Positions 44,504 to 54,442 of a stretch of 64,000 nucleotides of DNA are shown here, piece after piece; the stretch's first letter is position 1, and each line of letters starts with the position of its first letter. The stretch is taken from NCBI RefSeq assembly GCF_019195455.1, contig NZ_JAIMBW010000001.1, positions 1,488,001 through 1,552,000 of the forward strand. The letters run 5' to 3'. Source of the DNA: Gymnodinialimonas phycosphaerae (GTDB lineage: Bacteria > Pseudomonadota > Alphaproteobacteria > Rhodobacterales > Rhodobacteraceae). The notes below the pieces were generated by a model. That model saw only the letters and a list, made by a program, of their open reading frames with translations, was not told the DNA's origin and ran no database searches. Position numbers and translations under genes: made by a program.

Positions 44504-46249
44504 CTAACTATGTTCTTCCGCCGCCGTCGCCGCCAAAGCCTTGTTGTAGGCCTTCAACGCGTCCACGTGGAATAGCGCGCCCTCAAGGGCCGGTGCCCCG
44601 CCCGTGGGCGACAATTGCACGACCGGCACGAAATCAAGACCCGTACGCTCAAAAATCGGCAAAGCGCGCTCCAGCGTGGCATTGGTATCGGTGAAGATCC
44701 CCTGTTCGATCAGCGTCAACAGGCGTTCCTGCGGGGCCGAGTTCTCGTGGGTCATAGGCCGCATCACCCGGCCCACGCGGAACATCGCCAAAAGGTAGGC
44801 CTGTGGCCCGGCGGCAAGGTGGATATTGCGGCGCTCCAGCTGGGTCAGGAAGAAGCTGCGATGGACCAGTTTCGACGAGATCGCGGTCGACATCGAAATC
44901 GCCACCATCACGGCAAGACCCGTCTGCCAATCCCCCGTCAACTCGAACACGATCAGGGTCGTGGAGATCGGTGCACCAAGCACCGCCGCCGCCACCGCCC
45001 CCATGCCTGCCAGCGCATAAAGCGTCTCGGAGCCCGAGACGTCGGGGAAAATCCCCGTCGCCACCAATCCGAACGCAAGGCCCGTGATCGCCCCGATCAT
45101 CAACGACGGGGAAAACACACCGCCCCCCATACGCCCGGCAATGGTCACCGCGGCGGCAATGGCCTTGAGGATGGCAAAGACGATCGCCTCCCATAACAGC
45201 AATTCTCCGGTCAGCGCAGCCGAGGTGGTCTCGTAGCCAACCCCAATGATATGCGGGAACCAGATCGCCATGCCCCCCAGGATCAGCCCCGCCACCGCCG
45301 GGCGCAGGTAGCGCGGCAGCTTGATGCGCTGTTGCACGGCGGTGCCCAGGTCCTCGGCCCAAAAGGTGCCGCGCATGAAGAGGACAGCGACAAAACCGCA
45401 GAGAATCCCGAGGATCAGGAAGGCCGGAAGCTCGACGTAGAAACGCAGCATGCCGTCGCCGGATAGCGCGAATTCGGTGACGTCGCCGAACTCCAGCCGG
45501 TTGATCACGGTGCCCGCCGCACTGGCGATGACGATGGGGGCAAAAGCGTGGACGGCAAAGTGCCGCAACACGACTTCCAGCGCAAAGATGGCACCCGCGA
45601 TCGGCGCGTTGAAGCTGGCCGAGACGGCAGCCGCGACCGCGCAGCCCAACAGGTCGCGGCCCGTGATGCCATCGGCGTTGATCCAGCGCGATATCTTGGA
45701 CGAGATCACTGCCGCGAGGTGAACCACCGGCCCCTCTCGGCCTGTCGAGCCCCCCGATCCCAGCGTGATCAAAGACGCCACGGCAGAGGCAAGGCCCGCG
45801 CGGCCCTCCACCCGGCCCTCGTTGATCGCCGCCCCCTCAATCACATCGGCCACAGACCGCACGCGCCCGTCGGGGGTAAACTTATGCAAGATCGCACCCA
45901 CGATCAGGCCGCCCCCCACGGGGATGATCAGGATCATCCACCACGGCAGACTTTCGGCGAATGAATGCAGCATCCGCACGTCGTCGACGCCGTAAAGCGT
46001 TTCCTGCAACCAACTGACACCTTTGCGAAACCCCAACGCCGTGAAGCCCGCCGCAATCCCGATGAAAAGCGCGATCAGCCAGAATTGGAATTGGCTCGGC
46101 CCTTTTTCCAGCAAGAGCGACCAGATCCCGCGCAGCCCTATCACGGCCCGACGGGCCTGCTTCTGGATCAAACCACGCGCATCATCTGCCACGGGAGGGG
46201 CTCGCTTTCTGGCGCGGAAGGGTGGCCGTCGGCCTGCAAGGGGCAGCAC
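44504..46249 (-). CDS. ClC-family chloride channel/transporter with C-terminal CBS-like domain
   Basis: Encodes up to 581 residues from a GTG at 46249; a later GTG at 46192 is possible and the first ~20 residues look unconserved. The membrane core has the ClC motifs GSGGSTGREGP (gating Glu) and GGGVFSPSLMIGA. The helix-D motif usually written GxGxP is not obvious (GRVRSVADVIEGA at that place). The last ~110 residues (VGRVMRPMTHE, TGLDFVPVVQL) resemble a CBS domain. It should move chloride or another anion across the inner membrane. Confidence 0.88.
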   Translation of the reverse strand: MLPLAGRRPPFRARKRAPPVADDARGLIQKQARRAVIGLRGIWSLLLEKGPSQFQFWLIALFIGIAAGFTALGFRKGVSWLQETLYGVDDVRMLHSFAESLPWWMILIIPVGGGLIVGAILHKFTPDGRVRSVADVIEGAAINEGRVEGRAGLASAVASLITLGSGGSTGREGPVVHLAAVISSKISRWINADGITGRDLLGCAVAAAVSASFNAPIAGAIFALEVVLRHFAVHAFAPIVIASAAGTVINRLEFGDVTEFALSGDGMLRFYVELPAFLILGILCGFVAVLFMRGTFWAEDLGTAVQQRIKLPRYLRPAVAGLILGGMAIWFPHIIGVGYETTSAALTGELLLWEAIVFAILKAIAAAVTIAGRMGGGVFSPSLMIGAITGLAFGLVATGIFPDVSGSETLYALAGMGAVAAAVLGAPISTTLIVFELTGDWQTGLAVMVAISMSTAISSKLVHRSFFLTQLERRNIHLAAGPQAYLLAMFRVGRVMRPMTHENSAPQERLLTLIEQGIFTDTNATLERALPIFERTGLDFVPVVQLSPTGGAPALEGALFHVDALKAYNKALAATAAEEHS

Positions 46250-46295
46250 CGCGCGGCCGTCTCCCTTGCATTCAGGAATTGGCCGAAACGGTAGA

Positions 46296-46320
46296 CAAAG
46301 CCCAAGGCTTTGAAAAGCCT
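46296..46320. repeat. Two overlapping, mutually exclusive hairpins before the ClC gene
   Basis: CAAAGCC-CAA-GGCTTTG (46296-46312) and AGGCTTTGAAAAGCCT (46305-46320) share the GGCTTTG segment, so only one can form at a time. They lie in the 136-base gap between recN and the ClC gene, on whose leader they would fall. Confidence 0.4.
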
Positions 46321-46385
46321 GACACCTTGCAATTCAGTGTTTCCGTGTGAATGGATCAAGCGGACCCGGTCTGGCGACCTCGCCC

Positions 46386-48035
46386 TTAGCGCTTCAGCAA
46401 TTCCCTTGCCGCGTCGCGCGCCGCCTCGGTGATCGTATCGCCCGCCACCATTCGCGCGACCTCGTCGACCCGCTCAGCGTCCGACAGGGGATCAACCCGG
46501 CTGAAGGTCACGCCCTTTTCCACCGATTTCGCCACCCGCCAATGGTGCGCGCCCAAGGCCGCGACCTGGGGGGAGTGGGTGACGACCAGCACCTGACCGC
46601 CCTCTGCCAGCGCTGCCAGACGCCGCCCCACCGCGTCTGCGGTGGCGCCGCCCACGCCCCGGTCGATCTCGTCGAAAATCATCGTCAGACCGGTCTGACC
46701 AGAGGTCAGGCACACTTTCAGCGCCAGCAAGAAGCGCGACAGCTCGCCGCCCGACGCGATGCGGTTGAGCGGCCCAGAGGGCGCGCCGGGGTTCGTGGCC
46801 ACCGTGAAGGTGATCGTGTCGGTGCCGTCTGGTCCGGCAGGTGCCTCGTCCCGGCGGGTCTCGAAAACGGCGCGGTCCATCTTCAACGGCGCCAGTTCCG
46901 CCCCCATGGCCTTGTCGAGCTTCAGCGCGGCTGTCGCACGCGCCGCCGTCAGTTTCTCGGCGGCCTCCGCATAGGTAGCATTCGCGGCATCGCGCGCGCG
47001 CATCAGACCCGCGATTTCCGCCTCTCCCCCATCGAGGGCGGCCAGCCGATCCCCAAGCGTCTCGGCAAGCCCGGCCAGATCATCGGCCAGCACGTTATGC
47101 TTGCGCGCAAGGCCCCGAAGGGCAAAAAGCCGCTCTTCGGCCATTTCCAATTCCGAGGGGTCGAACTCCAGCCGTTCCGCAAAACTGGCGATCCCGGCTT
47201 GCGCCTCGCCCAGTTCCACGAGGGCGCGTTCCAGCGCGGCCATGGGCAGCTCCAGCCGCCCCTCCGCGTGTTCCACAACCCCGTCGAGCCAGCGGCTCGC
47301 GTCGCTCATGGCGCCTTCGGCGCCGTTCACGCCCAATGCGGCAATCGCCTGCGCCAAATCTTCACGCATCTTTTCAGCTGCCTGCATCAGCCGGCGCTTT
47401 GCGTCCAGCTCTGCCTCTTCGCCGGGCTCGGGGGCAAGCTTGGTCAACTCCGCCACCGCGTGGCGAAGAAAGTCTTCCTCTTCCCGCATCGCGGCCAACC
47501 GCTGCTCCGCCACCGAAAGCGCCTTGGCAGCCGTCCTCTTTGTCGTCCACGCGGTCGCAACGTCGGCGCGCAGCCGATGCAAACCGCCGAACTCATCCAG
47601 CATTTCGCGGTGGTTTTTGGGATCCAACAGACCTTTATCATCCTGTTGACCGTGTAGCTCTACCAACACATCGGACAGAGCGCGCAGGACCTCGCCGCTG
47701 ACGCGGCGGTCGTTGACCCACGCCGTCTTGCGACCTTCGGGCGTATTGATGCGCCGCAGGATCAACTCGTCCGTGGCCGGAAGCCCGGCCTCCTGCAATA
47801 CCGCCAAGGCAGGGTGGCCATCGGGCAGATCGAACTCGGCCACGACTTCGCCCTGCACCGCGCCGGTGCGAACCAGATCAGCGCGCCCGCGCCATCCCAG
47901 CACGAAGCCCAGACTATCCAGCAAAATGGATTTTCCCGCCCCCGTTTCGCCAGTCAACACGTTGAGACCAGGCTGGAAGGCGAGCTCCAGCCGGTCAATA
48001 ATCAACATGTCGCGGATATCCAGGTGACGCAGCAT
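46386..48035 (-). CDS. recN: DNA repair protein RecN
   Basis: Encodes 549 residues of an SMC-like ATPase that acts early in double-strand break repair. Walker A is GETGAGKS (residues 29-36), the signature and Walker B are at the C-terminal end (GGELSRFLLALKV, MIFDEIDRGVGG), and a long coiled-coil region lies between. Also visible is VVTHSPQVAALGA. The ATG at 48035 is the family start. It follows bamD by 40 bases, the common bamD-recN order in this group. Confidence 0.96.
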   Translation of the reverse strand: MLRHLDIRDMLIIDRLELAFQPGLNVLTGETGAGKSILLDSLGFVLGWRGRADLVRTGAVQGEVVAEFDLPDGHPALAVLQEAGLPATDELILRRINTPEGRKTAWVNDRRVSGEVLRALSDVLVELHGQQDDKGLLDPKNHREMLDEFGGLHRLRADVATAWTTKRTAAKALSVAEQRLAAMREEEDFLRHAVAELTKLAPEPGEEAELDAKRRLMQAAEKMREDLAQAIAALGVNGAEGAMSDASRWLDGVVEHAEGRLELPMAALERALVELGEAQAGIASFAERLEFDPSELEMAEERLFALRGLARKHNVLADDLAGLAETLGDRLAALDGGEAEIAGLMRARDAANATYAEAAEKLTAARATAALKLDKAMGAELAPLKMDRAVFETRRDEAPAGPDGTDTITFTVATNPGAPSGPLNRIASGGELSRFLLALKVCLTSGQTGLTMIFDEIDRGVGGATADAVGRRLAALAEGGQVLVVTHSPQVAALGAHHWRVAKSVEKGVTFSRVDPLSDAERVDEVARMVAGDTITEAARDAARELLKR

Positions 48036-48075
48036 AGATCGTGTGTTGCCTAAGCGTGCCGCACGGTCAAGAGCC

Positions 48076-48975
48076 TTACAGCCAGTCGCCACGCACCGTC
48101 TGCTGCCACACTTCGCGCAGCCAGTTCTCTCCGGCGGCTTCAAGCGAAAGCCCCTGCCCCGTCAGCTGACGATAGGCGTCGTCGTAGAACGGCGAGGACT
48201 GGAAGTTGTAGCCGAGAATCGCACCAGCGGTCTGTGCCTCATCGGTCAGGCCAAGGGCTAGATAAGCCTCCACAAGGCGCAAAAGCGCCTCGGGGGTGTG
48301 GGACGTGGTCTGGAACTGTTCGACCACAACGCGGAAGCGGTTGATCGCCGAGGTATAGTGCTCGCGGCGCAGGTAGAAGCGTCCCACTTCCATTTCCTTG
48401 CCCGCCAGATGGTCGAAGGCGAGGTCGAAGCGCAGGATCGCATCCTGGGTGTATTCGCTGTCGGGATAGCGCTCGATCACCACGCGGAGCGCTTGTAGCG
48501 CCTGATAGGTGACGCCCTGATCCCGGCCGACCTGGTCGATCTGGTCATAATAGGACAGTGCCAGAAGATACTGTGCATAGGCCGCGTCTTCATTGCCGGG
48601 GTAGAAATCAAGGTAGCGTTGGGCCGCGACGCGCGCGGCCTCGTAGTCGCCATCCGCATGGTAGGCGAAGGCCGCCATAATCAGGGCGCGCTCGGCCCAA
48701 GTGGAATAGGGGTGCAAGCGTTCGACTTCGATGAATAGCTCGGCAGCGTCATCGGGGCGGCCATTTTCCAGTTGGAATTCAGCTTGTTGGTAGATCGTCT
48801 CGGCGTCCAGTTCTTCCAACGGAACGCTGGCGTTGCGTGCCGCAAAGAAGCCGCCTCCATTGCCGCTGAACAGACCCGTTCCCAGCAGACCATTGCCGCC
48901 TCCGCCACCACATCCCGCCAGAACGAGTGTCAGCCCAAGGGCCGCACCGGAAAGTCGAAAACGGTTGGTGGTCAT
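48076..48975 (-). CDS. bamD: Outer membrane assembly factor BamD
   Basis: Encodes 299 residues. A lipoprotein signal (LVLAGC, acylated Cys near residue 22) is followed by a Gly-rich linker and tetratricopeptide repeats (YQQAEFQLENGRPDDAAELF, YLLALSYYDQIDQVGRDQ, RVVIERYPDSEY). BamD is the essential lipoprotein partner of BamA in outer-membrane protein insertion. It lies 137 bases after lpxC. Confidence 0.95.
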   Translation of the reverse strand: MTTNRFRLSGAALGLTLVLAGCGGGGGNGLLGTGLFSGNGGGFFAARNASVPLEELDAETIYQQAEFQLENGRPDDAAELFIEVERLHPYSTWAERALIMAAFAYHADGDYEAARVAAQRYLDFYPGNEDAAYAQYLLALSYYDQIDQVGRDQGVTYQALQALRVVIERYPDSEYTQDAILRFDLAFDHLAGKEMEVGRFYLRREHYTSAINRFRVVVEQFQTTSHTPEALLRLVEAYLALGLTDEAQTAGAILGYNFQSSPFYDDAYRQLTGQGLSLEAAGENWLREVWQQTVRGDWL

Positions 48976-49112
48976 GGAAATAGCCTCAGAATCAGAACAT
49001 CAGGCCCGAAACCGAACCAGCTTTCCCGTGCTCTAGCACATTCCTTTTGCGGGCAAAATCCCTCAACCGACCGGAAGCGACACCAAGACAGGATCGTGAT
49101 CATGTGGCCACG

Positions 49113-50030
49113 TTAGGCGACATACGCAAGATCTGCCGTTTTGACACCGACACCGGGCAAGGCCGAGGCCTGGTCTGCGGTGCATTCCACCAAGCGCACG
49201 GCGCCGGGGGTGGCGAACAAGGTACGCAGCAATTGGTTGGTGACCATGTGTCCTGCGCGGAAACCGGTGTAGCAACCCAGGATCGGCGCGCCTGCCAAGG
49301 CCAGATCGCCCAATGCGTCCAACATCTTATGGCGCACGGCCTCATCAGCGTGGCGGAAGCCACCGGGGCTGAGGACATCGTCGCCGTCGACGACGACGGC
49401 ATTGTCATAGGTGCCGCCAAGGGCAAGGCCTGCTTGATGCATCATTTCCACATCGGCGCGGCGGCAGAACGTACGGCTGTCACACAGCTCGCGCACGAAA
49501 CGGCCGTTTGCAAGGTTGGCGATCCGGCGCTGATAGCCGATGGCCTTGTCATCGAAGTCGATGGTGTAATCCATTTCGAGGCTGGTCGACGGGCTCAACT
49601 CGGCCCAAGCGGCGCCATCCTCGGCACGGACCGTCTTGAGGACCTCCAACGCGTGGATCGGAGCGGCCTGGCGCTGGATGCCCGCATCGAGGATCGCGCG
49701 CACAAAGGGCGCGGCAGAGCCATCAAGAATGGGGAGTTCCGGCCCATCCACCTCGATCAAAGCATTATGGATGCCAGAGCCGACAAGCGCGGCCATAATG
49801 TGTTCAACGGTGGAAACCTCGGTCCCGTCTTCGGCGACCAGCTTGGTGCACAGACGGCTTTGGGGAACCAGATCGTAGCGGGCCGGGATCATCGACGCAT
49901 CGTCAAGGTCAGTACGGCGGAACCAGATGCCCACGTTGGCGGCTTGCGGAAGGATGCTGACGCGGGTCAGTCGCCCCGTGTGAAGGCCAACGCCCGTAAA
50001 TGTCGCTGTCTTTCGAAGTGTTGCCTGCAT
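49113..50030 (-). CDS. lpxC: UDP-3-O-acyl-N-acetylglucosamine deacetylase
   Basis: Encodes 305 residues, full length. It is the Zn-dependent committed step of lipid A synthesis. Motifs: FTGVGLHTGR, VEHIMAALVGSGIHNALIEVDGPELPILDGSA, FDDKAIGYQRR and DEAVRHKMLDALGDLAL with the Zn-binding His and Asp. The ATG at 50030 matches the family N-terminus MQATLRKTATF; the upstream in-frame extension is not conserved. It follows ftsZ, as in many proteobacteria, but a terminator separates them. Confidence 0.96.
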   Translation of the reverse strand: MQATLRKTATFTGVGLHTGRLTRVSILPQAANVGIWFRRTDLDDASMIPARYDLVPQSRLCTKLVAEDGTEVSTVEHIMAALVGSGIHNALIEVDGPELPILDGSAAPFVRAILDAGIQRQAAPIHALEVLKTVRAEDGAAWAELSPSTSLEMDYTIDFDDKAIGYQRRIANLANGRFVRELCDSRTFCRRADVEMMHQAGLALGGTYDNAVVVDGDDVLSPGGFRHADEAVRHKMLDALGDLALAGAPILGCYTGFRAGHMVTNQLLRTLFATPGAVRLVECTADQASALPGVGVKTADLAYVA

Positions 50031-50273
50031 CAGATCGCCTGCTTTCCTGTCCCGCCATTTCCCGCGACACCCATTGCGTGAGGGTGCTCTGCCGGGATGC
50101 GGCCCCTTGTGTTCCACGAGGAGTGAAACGCGGTCTCCGCTGCATATGGGGGTATCGGGGCGGGGGGCCAGGGGCAACTCAAGCTTTATGACGCCCTGCA
50201 ACAAAGGATGGTGGTCTGGGCGAATTCTTGCCGACACACTGTGGATAACCCGCTAAATACCTATTTTTAATAC

Positions 50274-50301
50274 AAAAAAGACCGGCGCGAGGCCGGTCTT
50301 T
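50274..50301 (-). terminator. Rho-independent terminator after ftsZ
   Basis: On the minus strand a 10-bp stem (AAAGACCGGC with GCCGGTCTTT) and a 5-base loop is followed by six T residues. It lies 22 bases after the ftsZ stop, so the dcw transcript should largely end here. The rest of the 292-base gap to lpxC (50031-50273) should contain the lpxC promoter. Confidence 0.93.
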
Positions 50302-50322
50302 CCTGTCACAATGTGACCGCGT

Positions 50323-51957
50323 TCAGTTCGCTTGGCGCCGCAGAAACGCGGGGATTTCGATCCGCTCCTGATCGGGGTCCACCATACCATCATCGGCCCC
50401 ATGGTTCTGGGGCGCGGGTGTCGGGGCGGCCATGGTGGGCTGACGGCGCTCCACCGGTGCTGCACCATCCTCGGCAGAGCCTGTCATCCGATTAATCAGC
50501 GAGTTGATGCCGAAGCCCCGCTTTTGCGGCTGCTCGGCCATCAGGCCACCTTGCGGCTTGGGGGCAGCGGAGGCTGCTTGCGGAGCGCGGGGCACATCGC
50601 GTTGGATGGCCGCACGCAAACGGGCCAGCGCCTCGGGCGTTGGTGATCCGCCTGCGGCCGGTTTTGGGGCGACGTAGGCGTCCTGCCTTTCAGCGACCAT
50701 GGCAACCGGCGACGGTTTGTACGGCGCTGCTGCGGCGTGTGCCGGCGCAGCGGCAGGCTGATAGGCCGGTGCGGGCACGTCATCTTCTACCAACGCCTCT
50801 TGAGCGGGCTCTTCGGAACCGGCGTCGAAGCTTGAGAACAAGGACGGCTCGGGGGCGGCGGCTACCTCGGGCTCACTTTCCGCTTGCTCCGGCTCGGGCG
50901 TCGGTTCTACCGCGGCCTCGGCTACGGGAAGGGCCGAACCGGTCGCGTAGAACTGGCGCGACGGCATCGGGACATCGCCCTGACGCTCTGCCACATCGAT
51001 GCCCGTGGCCACGACGCTGACGCGCATCTGGCCTTCCATCGCGGTGTCGAGGGTCGAGCCGACGATGATGTTCGCCTCCGGATCCACTTCTTCGCGGATA
51101 CGGTTGGCCGCTTCGTCCAACTCGAACAAGGTAAGATCATAGCCACCGGTGATGTTGATCAGGACACCGCGCGCACCGCGCAGGCTGATCTCATCAAGAA
51201 GCGGGTTGGCGATGGCCTTTTCCGCGGCCTGCAGCGCGCGGTTGTCGCCGTCTGCCTCGCCAGTGCCCATCATGGCTTTGCCCATCTCGTTCATCACGGC
51301 GCGCACGTCGGCAAAATCGAGGTTGATCAGGCCCGGGCGGACCATCAGGTCGGTCACACCCTTAACGCCTTGATAAAGCACGTCGTCAGCCATGGCGAAG
51401 GCTTCGGTGAAGGTAGTTTTCTCATTCGCCAACCGGAACAGGTTCTGGTTGGGGATGATGATCAGCGTGTCGACGACCTTTTGCAGGGCTTCGATACCCT
51501 CGTCGGCCTGACGCATCCGCTTGGAGCCCTCGAACTGGAACGGCTTGGTCACTACGCCAACCGTCAGAACACCCAATTCGCGGGCCGCCTGCGCGATGAT
51601 CGGGGCTGCACCGGTGCCGGTGCCGCCGCCCATACCAGCTGTAATGAACGCCATGTGCGCGCCTGCGAGGTGATCGACGATCTCCTCGATGCTTTCCTCG
51701 GCAGCCGACGCGCCGATCTGAGGTCGGGCGCCTGCGCCAAGGCCTTCCGTGACGCGCTGCCCCATCTGGATGCGCGCGTGGGCCGTCGATTGCTGCAACG
51801 CTTGGGCGTCGGTGTTGGCCACGACGAACTCACAGCCATCAAGCTGCTGGTCGATCATGTTATTCACGGCGTTGCCGCCTGCGCCGCCGACACCGAACAC
51901 GGTGATACGGGGTTTCAGCTCGGGTTGAGCGTCGGTCATGGTAAGATTCAGAGTCAT
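50323..51957 (-). CDS. ftsZ: Cell division protein FtsZ
   Basis: Encodes 544 residues. The tubulin-like GTPase domain has [15 protein letters not shown] (about 21-35), the T4 loop GGGTGTG (110-116), [11 protein letters not shown] and the T7 region. A long Ala/Pro/Glu-rich linker (about 345-500) precedes the C-terminal peptide IPAFLRRQ that binds FtsA and other partners. FtsZ forms the division ring. The ATG at 51957 is used. The 194-base gap to ftsA leaves room for its own promoter. Confidence 0.98.
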   Translation of the reverse strand: MTLNLTMTDAQPELKPRITVFGVGGAGGNAVNNMIDQQLDGCEFVVANTDAQALQQSTAHARIQMGQRVTEGLGAGARPQIGASAAEESIEEIVDHLAGAHMAFITAGMGGGTGTGAAPIIAQAARELGVLTVGVVTKPFQFEGSKRMRQADEGIEALQKVVDTLIIIPNQNLFRLANEKTTFTEAFAMADDVLYQGVKGVTDLMVRPGLINLDFADVRAVMNEMGKAMMGTGEADGDNRALQAAEKAIANPLLDEISLRGARGVLINITGGYDLTLFELDEAANRIREEVDPEANIIVGSTLDTAMEGQMRVSVVATGIDVAERQGDVPMPSRQFYATGSALPVAEAAVEPTPEPEQAESEPEVAAAPEPSLFSSFDAGSEEPAQEALVEDDVPAPAYQPAAAPAHAAAAPYKPSPVAMVAERQDAYVAPKPAAGGSPTPEALARLRAAIQRDVPRAPQAASAAPKPQGGLMAEQPQKRGFGINSLINRMTGSAEDGAAPVERRQPTMAAPTPAPQNHGADDGMVDPDQERIEIPAFLRRQAN

Positions 51958-52151
51958 GGATACTGTCCGCCTGTTTCTAGTCCTGGCCCCCGATCTTCTG
52001 GTCGGAATTGCCGAATTGGCCTCATTTATTAGACACGAACGTATCGGGCTTCCCCCGCGTCGTCACGCAGAAAATACGCCCGATGCGCGAAATGTGGCCG
52101 TTTTGTGGCGAATTTATCGGAGATTTAGCGCCAGCACCCCATATGCGGGGG

Positions 52152-53480
52152 TCACCAGTTGTCACGGAACCATTTTACCGCCCGCCGGACTGACCTTGCG
52201 GGCAGCCGGTCGGCGGGTAGATCGAAGTCCCACCACTCGTCCTGAGGGCTGGCCGCGAACAGCGCGAGGCCAACGCAAGCCGAGAAGGCCGAGCCATAGG
52301 CCGACTGCGGCAGGCCCGCGACGCGCATGGGCCGCCCGAGGCGCACCTGATTGCCGAGGATGCGAGAGGCCAGCGCGTCAAGGCCAGGGATCTGGCTACC
52401 ACCACCAGTCAGAACGATGCGCTGGGAGGGCAGATGCTCGAACCCCGCCGCATCAAGACGCGCGCGGACGTCCTCCAGGATCTCCTCGACGCGCGGCCGC
52501 ATAACGCCAATCAACTCGGCGCGCGACACGGTACGGCGGTCGTGGTGCCAATCGCCCGTATCGCTGTCCAACTCGATGATCTCACGATCATCAAGCCCCG
52601 TGGCCATGAGGCCGCCAAACTTGGTCTTGATCCGCTCGGCCTTGTCGACGGGGATGTGCAGGCCCTGGCTGATATCGCGCGTGATATGGGCGCCGCCCAT
52701 ACGGACGGTATCGGCAAAGATCATGTGTTTCTTCATGAAGATAGAGAGTGACGTGGCCCCTGCCCCCAGATCGATACAGGCCGCGCCAAGCTCTTGTTCG
52801 TCTTCCACCAGTGACGACATGGCGGCGACGTAAGGCGCGCTTGCCACGCCGGCCAATTCCAGATCACAGCGCTTGACGCAATGCAGCAGCGTTTCAATCG
52901 CGTGGCCATCCACCGTCAGCAGATGCATGTCGCACGACAGGCGGTTGCCGACGTGGCCGCGCGGGTCCGACAGACCGGTGCGATTATCGAGCGAGAAGTT
53001 GACGGGTTGCGCGTGCAGAACTTCCCGCGAGGCACCGATATCGGGCATATCGCAGACCGACAGAACCCGGCCGATGTCGTGGTCTTCCACCGCGCCGGTT
53101 TGCAATTCGACCTCTCCGGTCAATCCATAGCTGCGCGGACGCGCGCCCGAAAGTGACACGATCACATGGTCGACGCGGGCATTGGCCATCTTTTGTGCGG
53201 CCTGCACAGCGGTGCGGATGGCCCGCTCGGTTTCCTGCACGGCGTCGATCTCACCGAATTTCACCCCGCGAGACCGCGTCGTGGCCGCTCCGATGACCCG
53301 GAAGGACGATTGCCCCGCCATCGCGCCGATGCCGTCATCCTCGGGCTCGGTGCCGTCGAATTTCAGCACCAGGCACGCGACCTTGAAGGTGCCGATGTCC
53401 AATACGGCAATCACGCCGCGCCGCATGGCTTCCGTTCGTTTGGCCCGCATGGCCCGTTGGGTTTGGTAGAGCAGAGTCAT
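52152..53480 (-). CDS. ftsA: Cell division protein FtsA
   Basis: Encodes 442 residues of the actin-like protein that tethers FtsZ to the membrane. Signatures: AVLDIGTFKVACLVLKF, the 1C-domain region VIVSLSGARPRSYGLTG, IDLGAGATSLSIFMKK, VLTGGGSQIPGLDALA and a C-terminal amphipathic helix AVKWFRDNW. It overlaps the ftsQ stop by four bases (ATGA). Twenty or so basic residues precede the fold start. Confidence 0.97.
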   Translation of the reverse strand: MTLLYQTQRAMRAKRTEAMRRGVIAVLDIGTFKVACLVLKFDGTEPEDDGIGAMAGQSSFRVIGAATTRSRGVKFGEIDAVQETERAIRTAVQAAQKMANARVDHVIVSLSGARPRSYGLTGEVELQTGAVEDHDIGRVLSVCDMPDIGASREVLHAQPVNFSLDNRTGLSDPRGHVGNRLSCDMHLLTVDGHAIETLLHCVKRCDLELAGVASAPYVAAMSSLVEDEQELGAACIDLGAGATSLSIFMKKHMIFADTVRMGGAHITRDISQGLHIPVDKAERIKTKFGGLMATGLDDREIIELDSDTGDWHHDRRTVSRAELIGVMRPRVEEILEDVRARLDAAGFEHLPSQRIVLTGGGSQIPGLDALASRILGNQVRLGRPMRVAGLPQSAYGSAFSACVGLALFAASPQDEWWDFDLPADRLPARSVRRAVKWFRDNW

Positions 53481-54442
53481 CCGCGCTGGTCCTCGTCAGA
53501 TCGTTCCGCTGCCAGTGCACGCATGCGCTGCAGCTCGTCTATTGCTTCATCCGTCAACCGCACGGTCAGCCGACCGGGGTTGCGTAAATCAACTGCTGTC
53601 ACATCGCGCGACAGGATCTCGCCCACATCGTGAAGCGCCAACACCCGGTCCAGCGCGGCCGGGGCGCCAGCCTCGGGCAGCAGGATGCGGGTGCCATTGG
53701 TCAGAACGACGTCCCAGCGCCGCTCGCCCATGCGCACAAGGCCGTGGACGCGGTCGCCGAGAATTTCAGCCGCCTCAATCAAGTCCAGGGCCTCGGGGAC
53801 GACAAGATTGGCCCCCTCCCCGCCCAGAAGAGGCAGCGGGGCGTCAAGTTCGCGTGTGCCGAACCCGGCCACGAAGTGCCCCTCTTCGTCCACGATGCTG
53901 AGGCCTTCATGGGTAAGCCAAAGGGCAGCAGGAACACGTTCATCGATGCGAACTGCCAGATAGCCGCCGGACTGAATGCGCAGGTCGGCGGCGCGCACGG
54001 GTGGCAATGCCTCAAGACGGCCGCGCAACGCATCCAGGTCCAGATCAAACGAGGAAATCGGCAGATCAAGGGCCAGGGCCGCGCGGACCTCTTCGGTCAC
54101 ATCTTCGGACGCCCCGTCGATGCCCAGGACGTTGACGCGGAACTCGGGCCGGTTCTCGACCTCGCGGCGGATCTCGTAGGCGGCCTCAAACAGGCCCGCA
54201 ATACGGGTCTCGTCCGAGAGATACCACGCAACAGCGGCAAACAAGGCGAACAGCGGGATGCCGATGCGCAGGGCCTTGCGGAAGATCGGCGTCAGCCACA
54301 GGCGCGTGACGCGGTAGCTGAGTTTGGAGGGCGCGGGATCATGGGGCGTGGCAGGCGCGGGCGCCGCGCGGCGCGGAATGATGGACCGCACGGAGGTGCG
54401 CTGGATCTGTAGGTGCGGTGCGTCGGGGGTCATCTGTTGCAT
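53477..54442 (-). CDS. ftsQ: Cell division protein FtsQ
   Basis: Encodes 321 residues: basic Pro-rich cytoplasmic N-terminus, one membrane helix (about residues 60-80, IGIPLFALFAAVAWYL), a POTRA domain and the FtsQ domain. It recruits FtsB/FtsL to the divisome. GGAGG lies seven bases before the ATG at 54442, so that start is chosen over the ATG at 54433, which also overlaps the ddl stop. Confidence 0.95.
   Translation of the reverse strand: MQQMTPDAPHLQIQRTSVRSIIPRRAAPAPATPHDPAPSKLSYRVTRLWLTPIFRKALRIGIPLFALFAAVAWYLSDETRIAGLFEAAYEIRREVENRPEFRVNVLGIDGASEDVTEEVRAALALDLPISSFDLDLDALRGRLEALPPVRAADLRIQSGGYLAVRIDERVPAALWLTHEGLSIVDEEGHFVAGFGTRELDAPLPLLGGEGANLVVPEALDLIEAAEILGDRVHGLVRMGERRWDVVLTNGTRILLPEAGAPAALDRVLALHDVGEILSRDVTAVDLRNPGRLTVRLTDEAIDELQRMRALAAERSDEDQRG

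Noticed and set aside
49045..49058. Dyad TTTTGC-GG-GCAAAA between lpxC and bamD
   Set aside because: Short, with a two-base centre; could be a relative of the TTGCAA palindromes at 36.3 kb but not perfect, and no second copy is adjacent.
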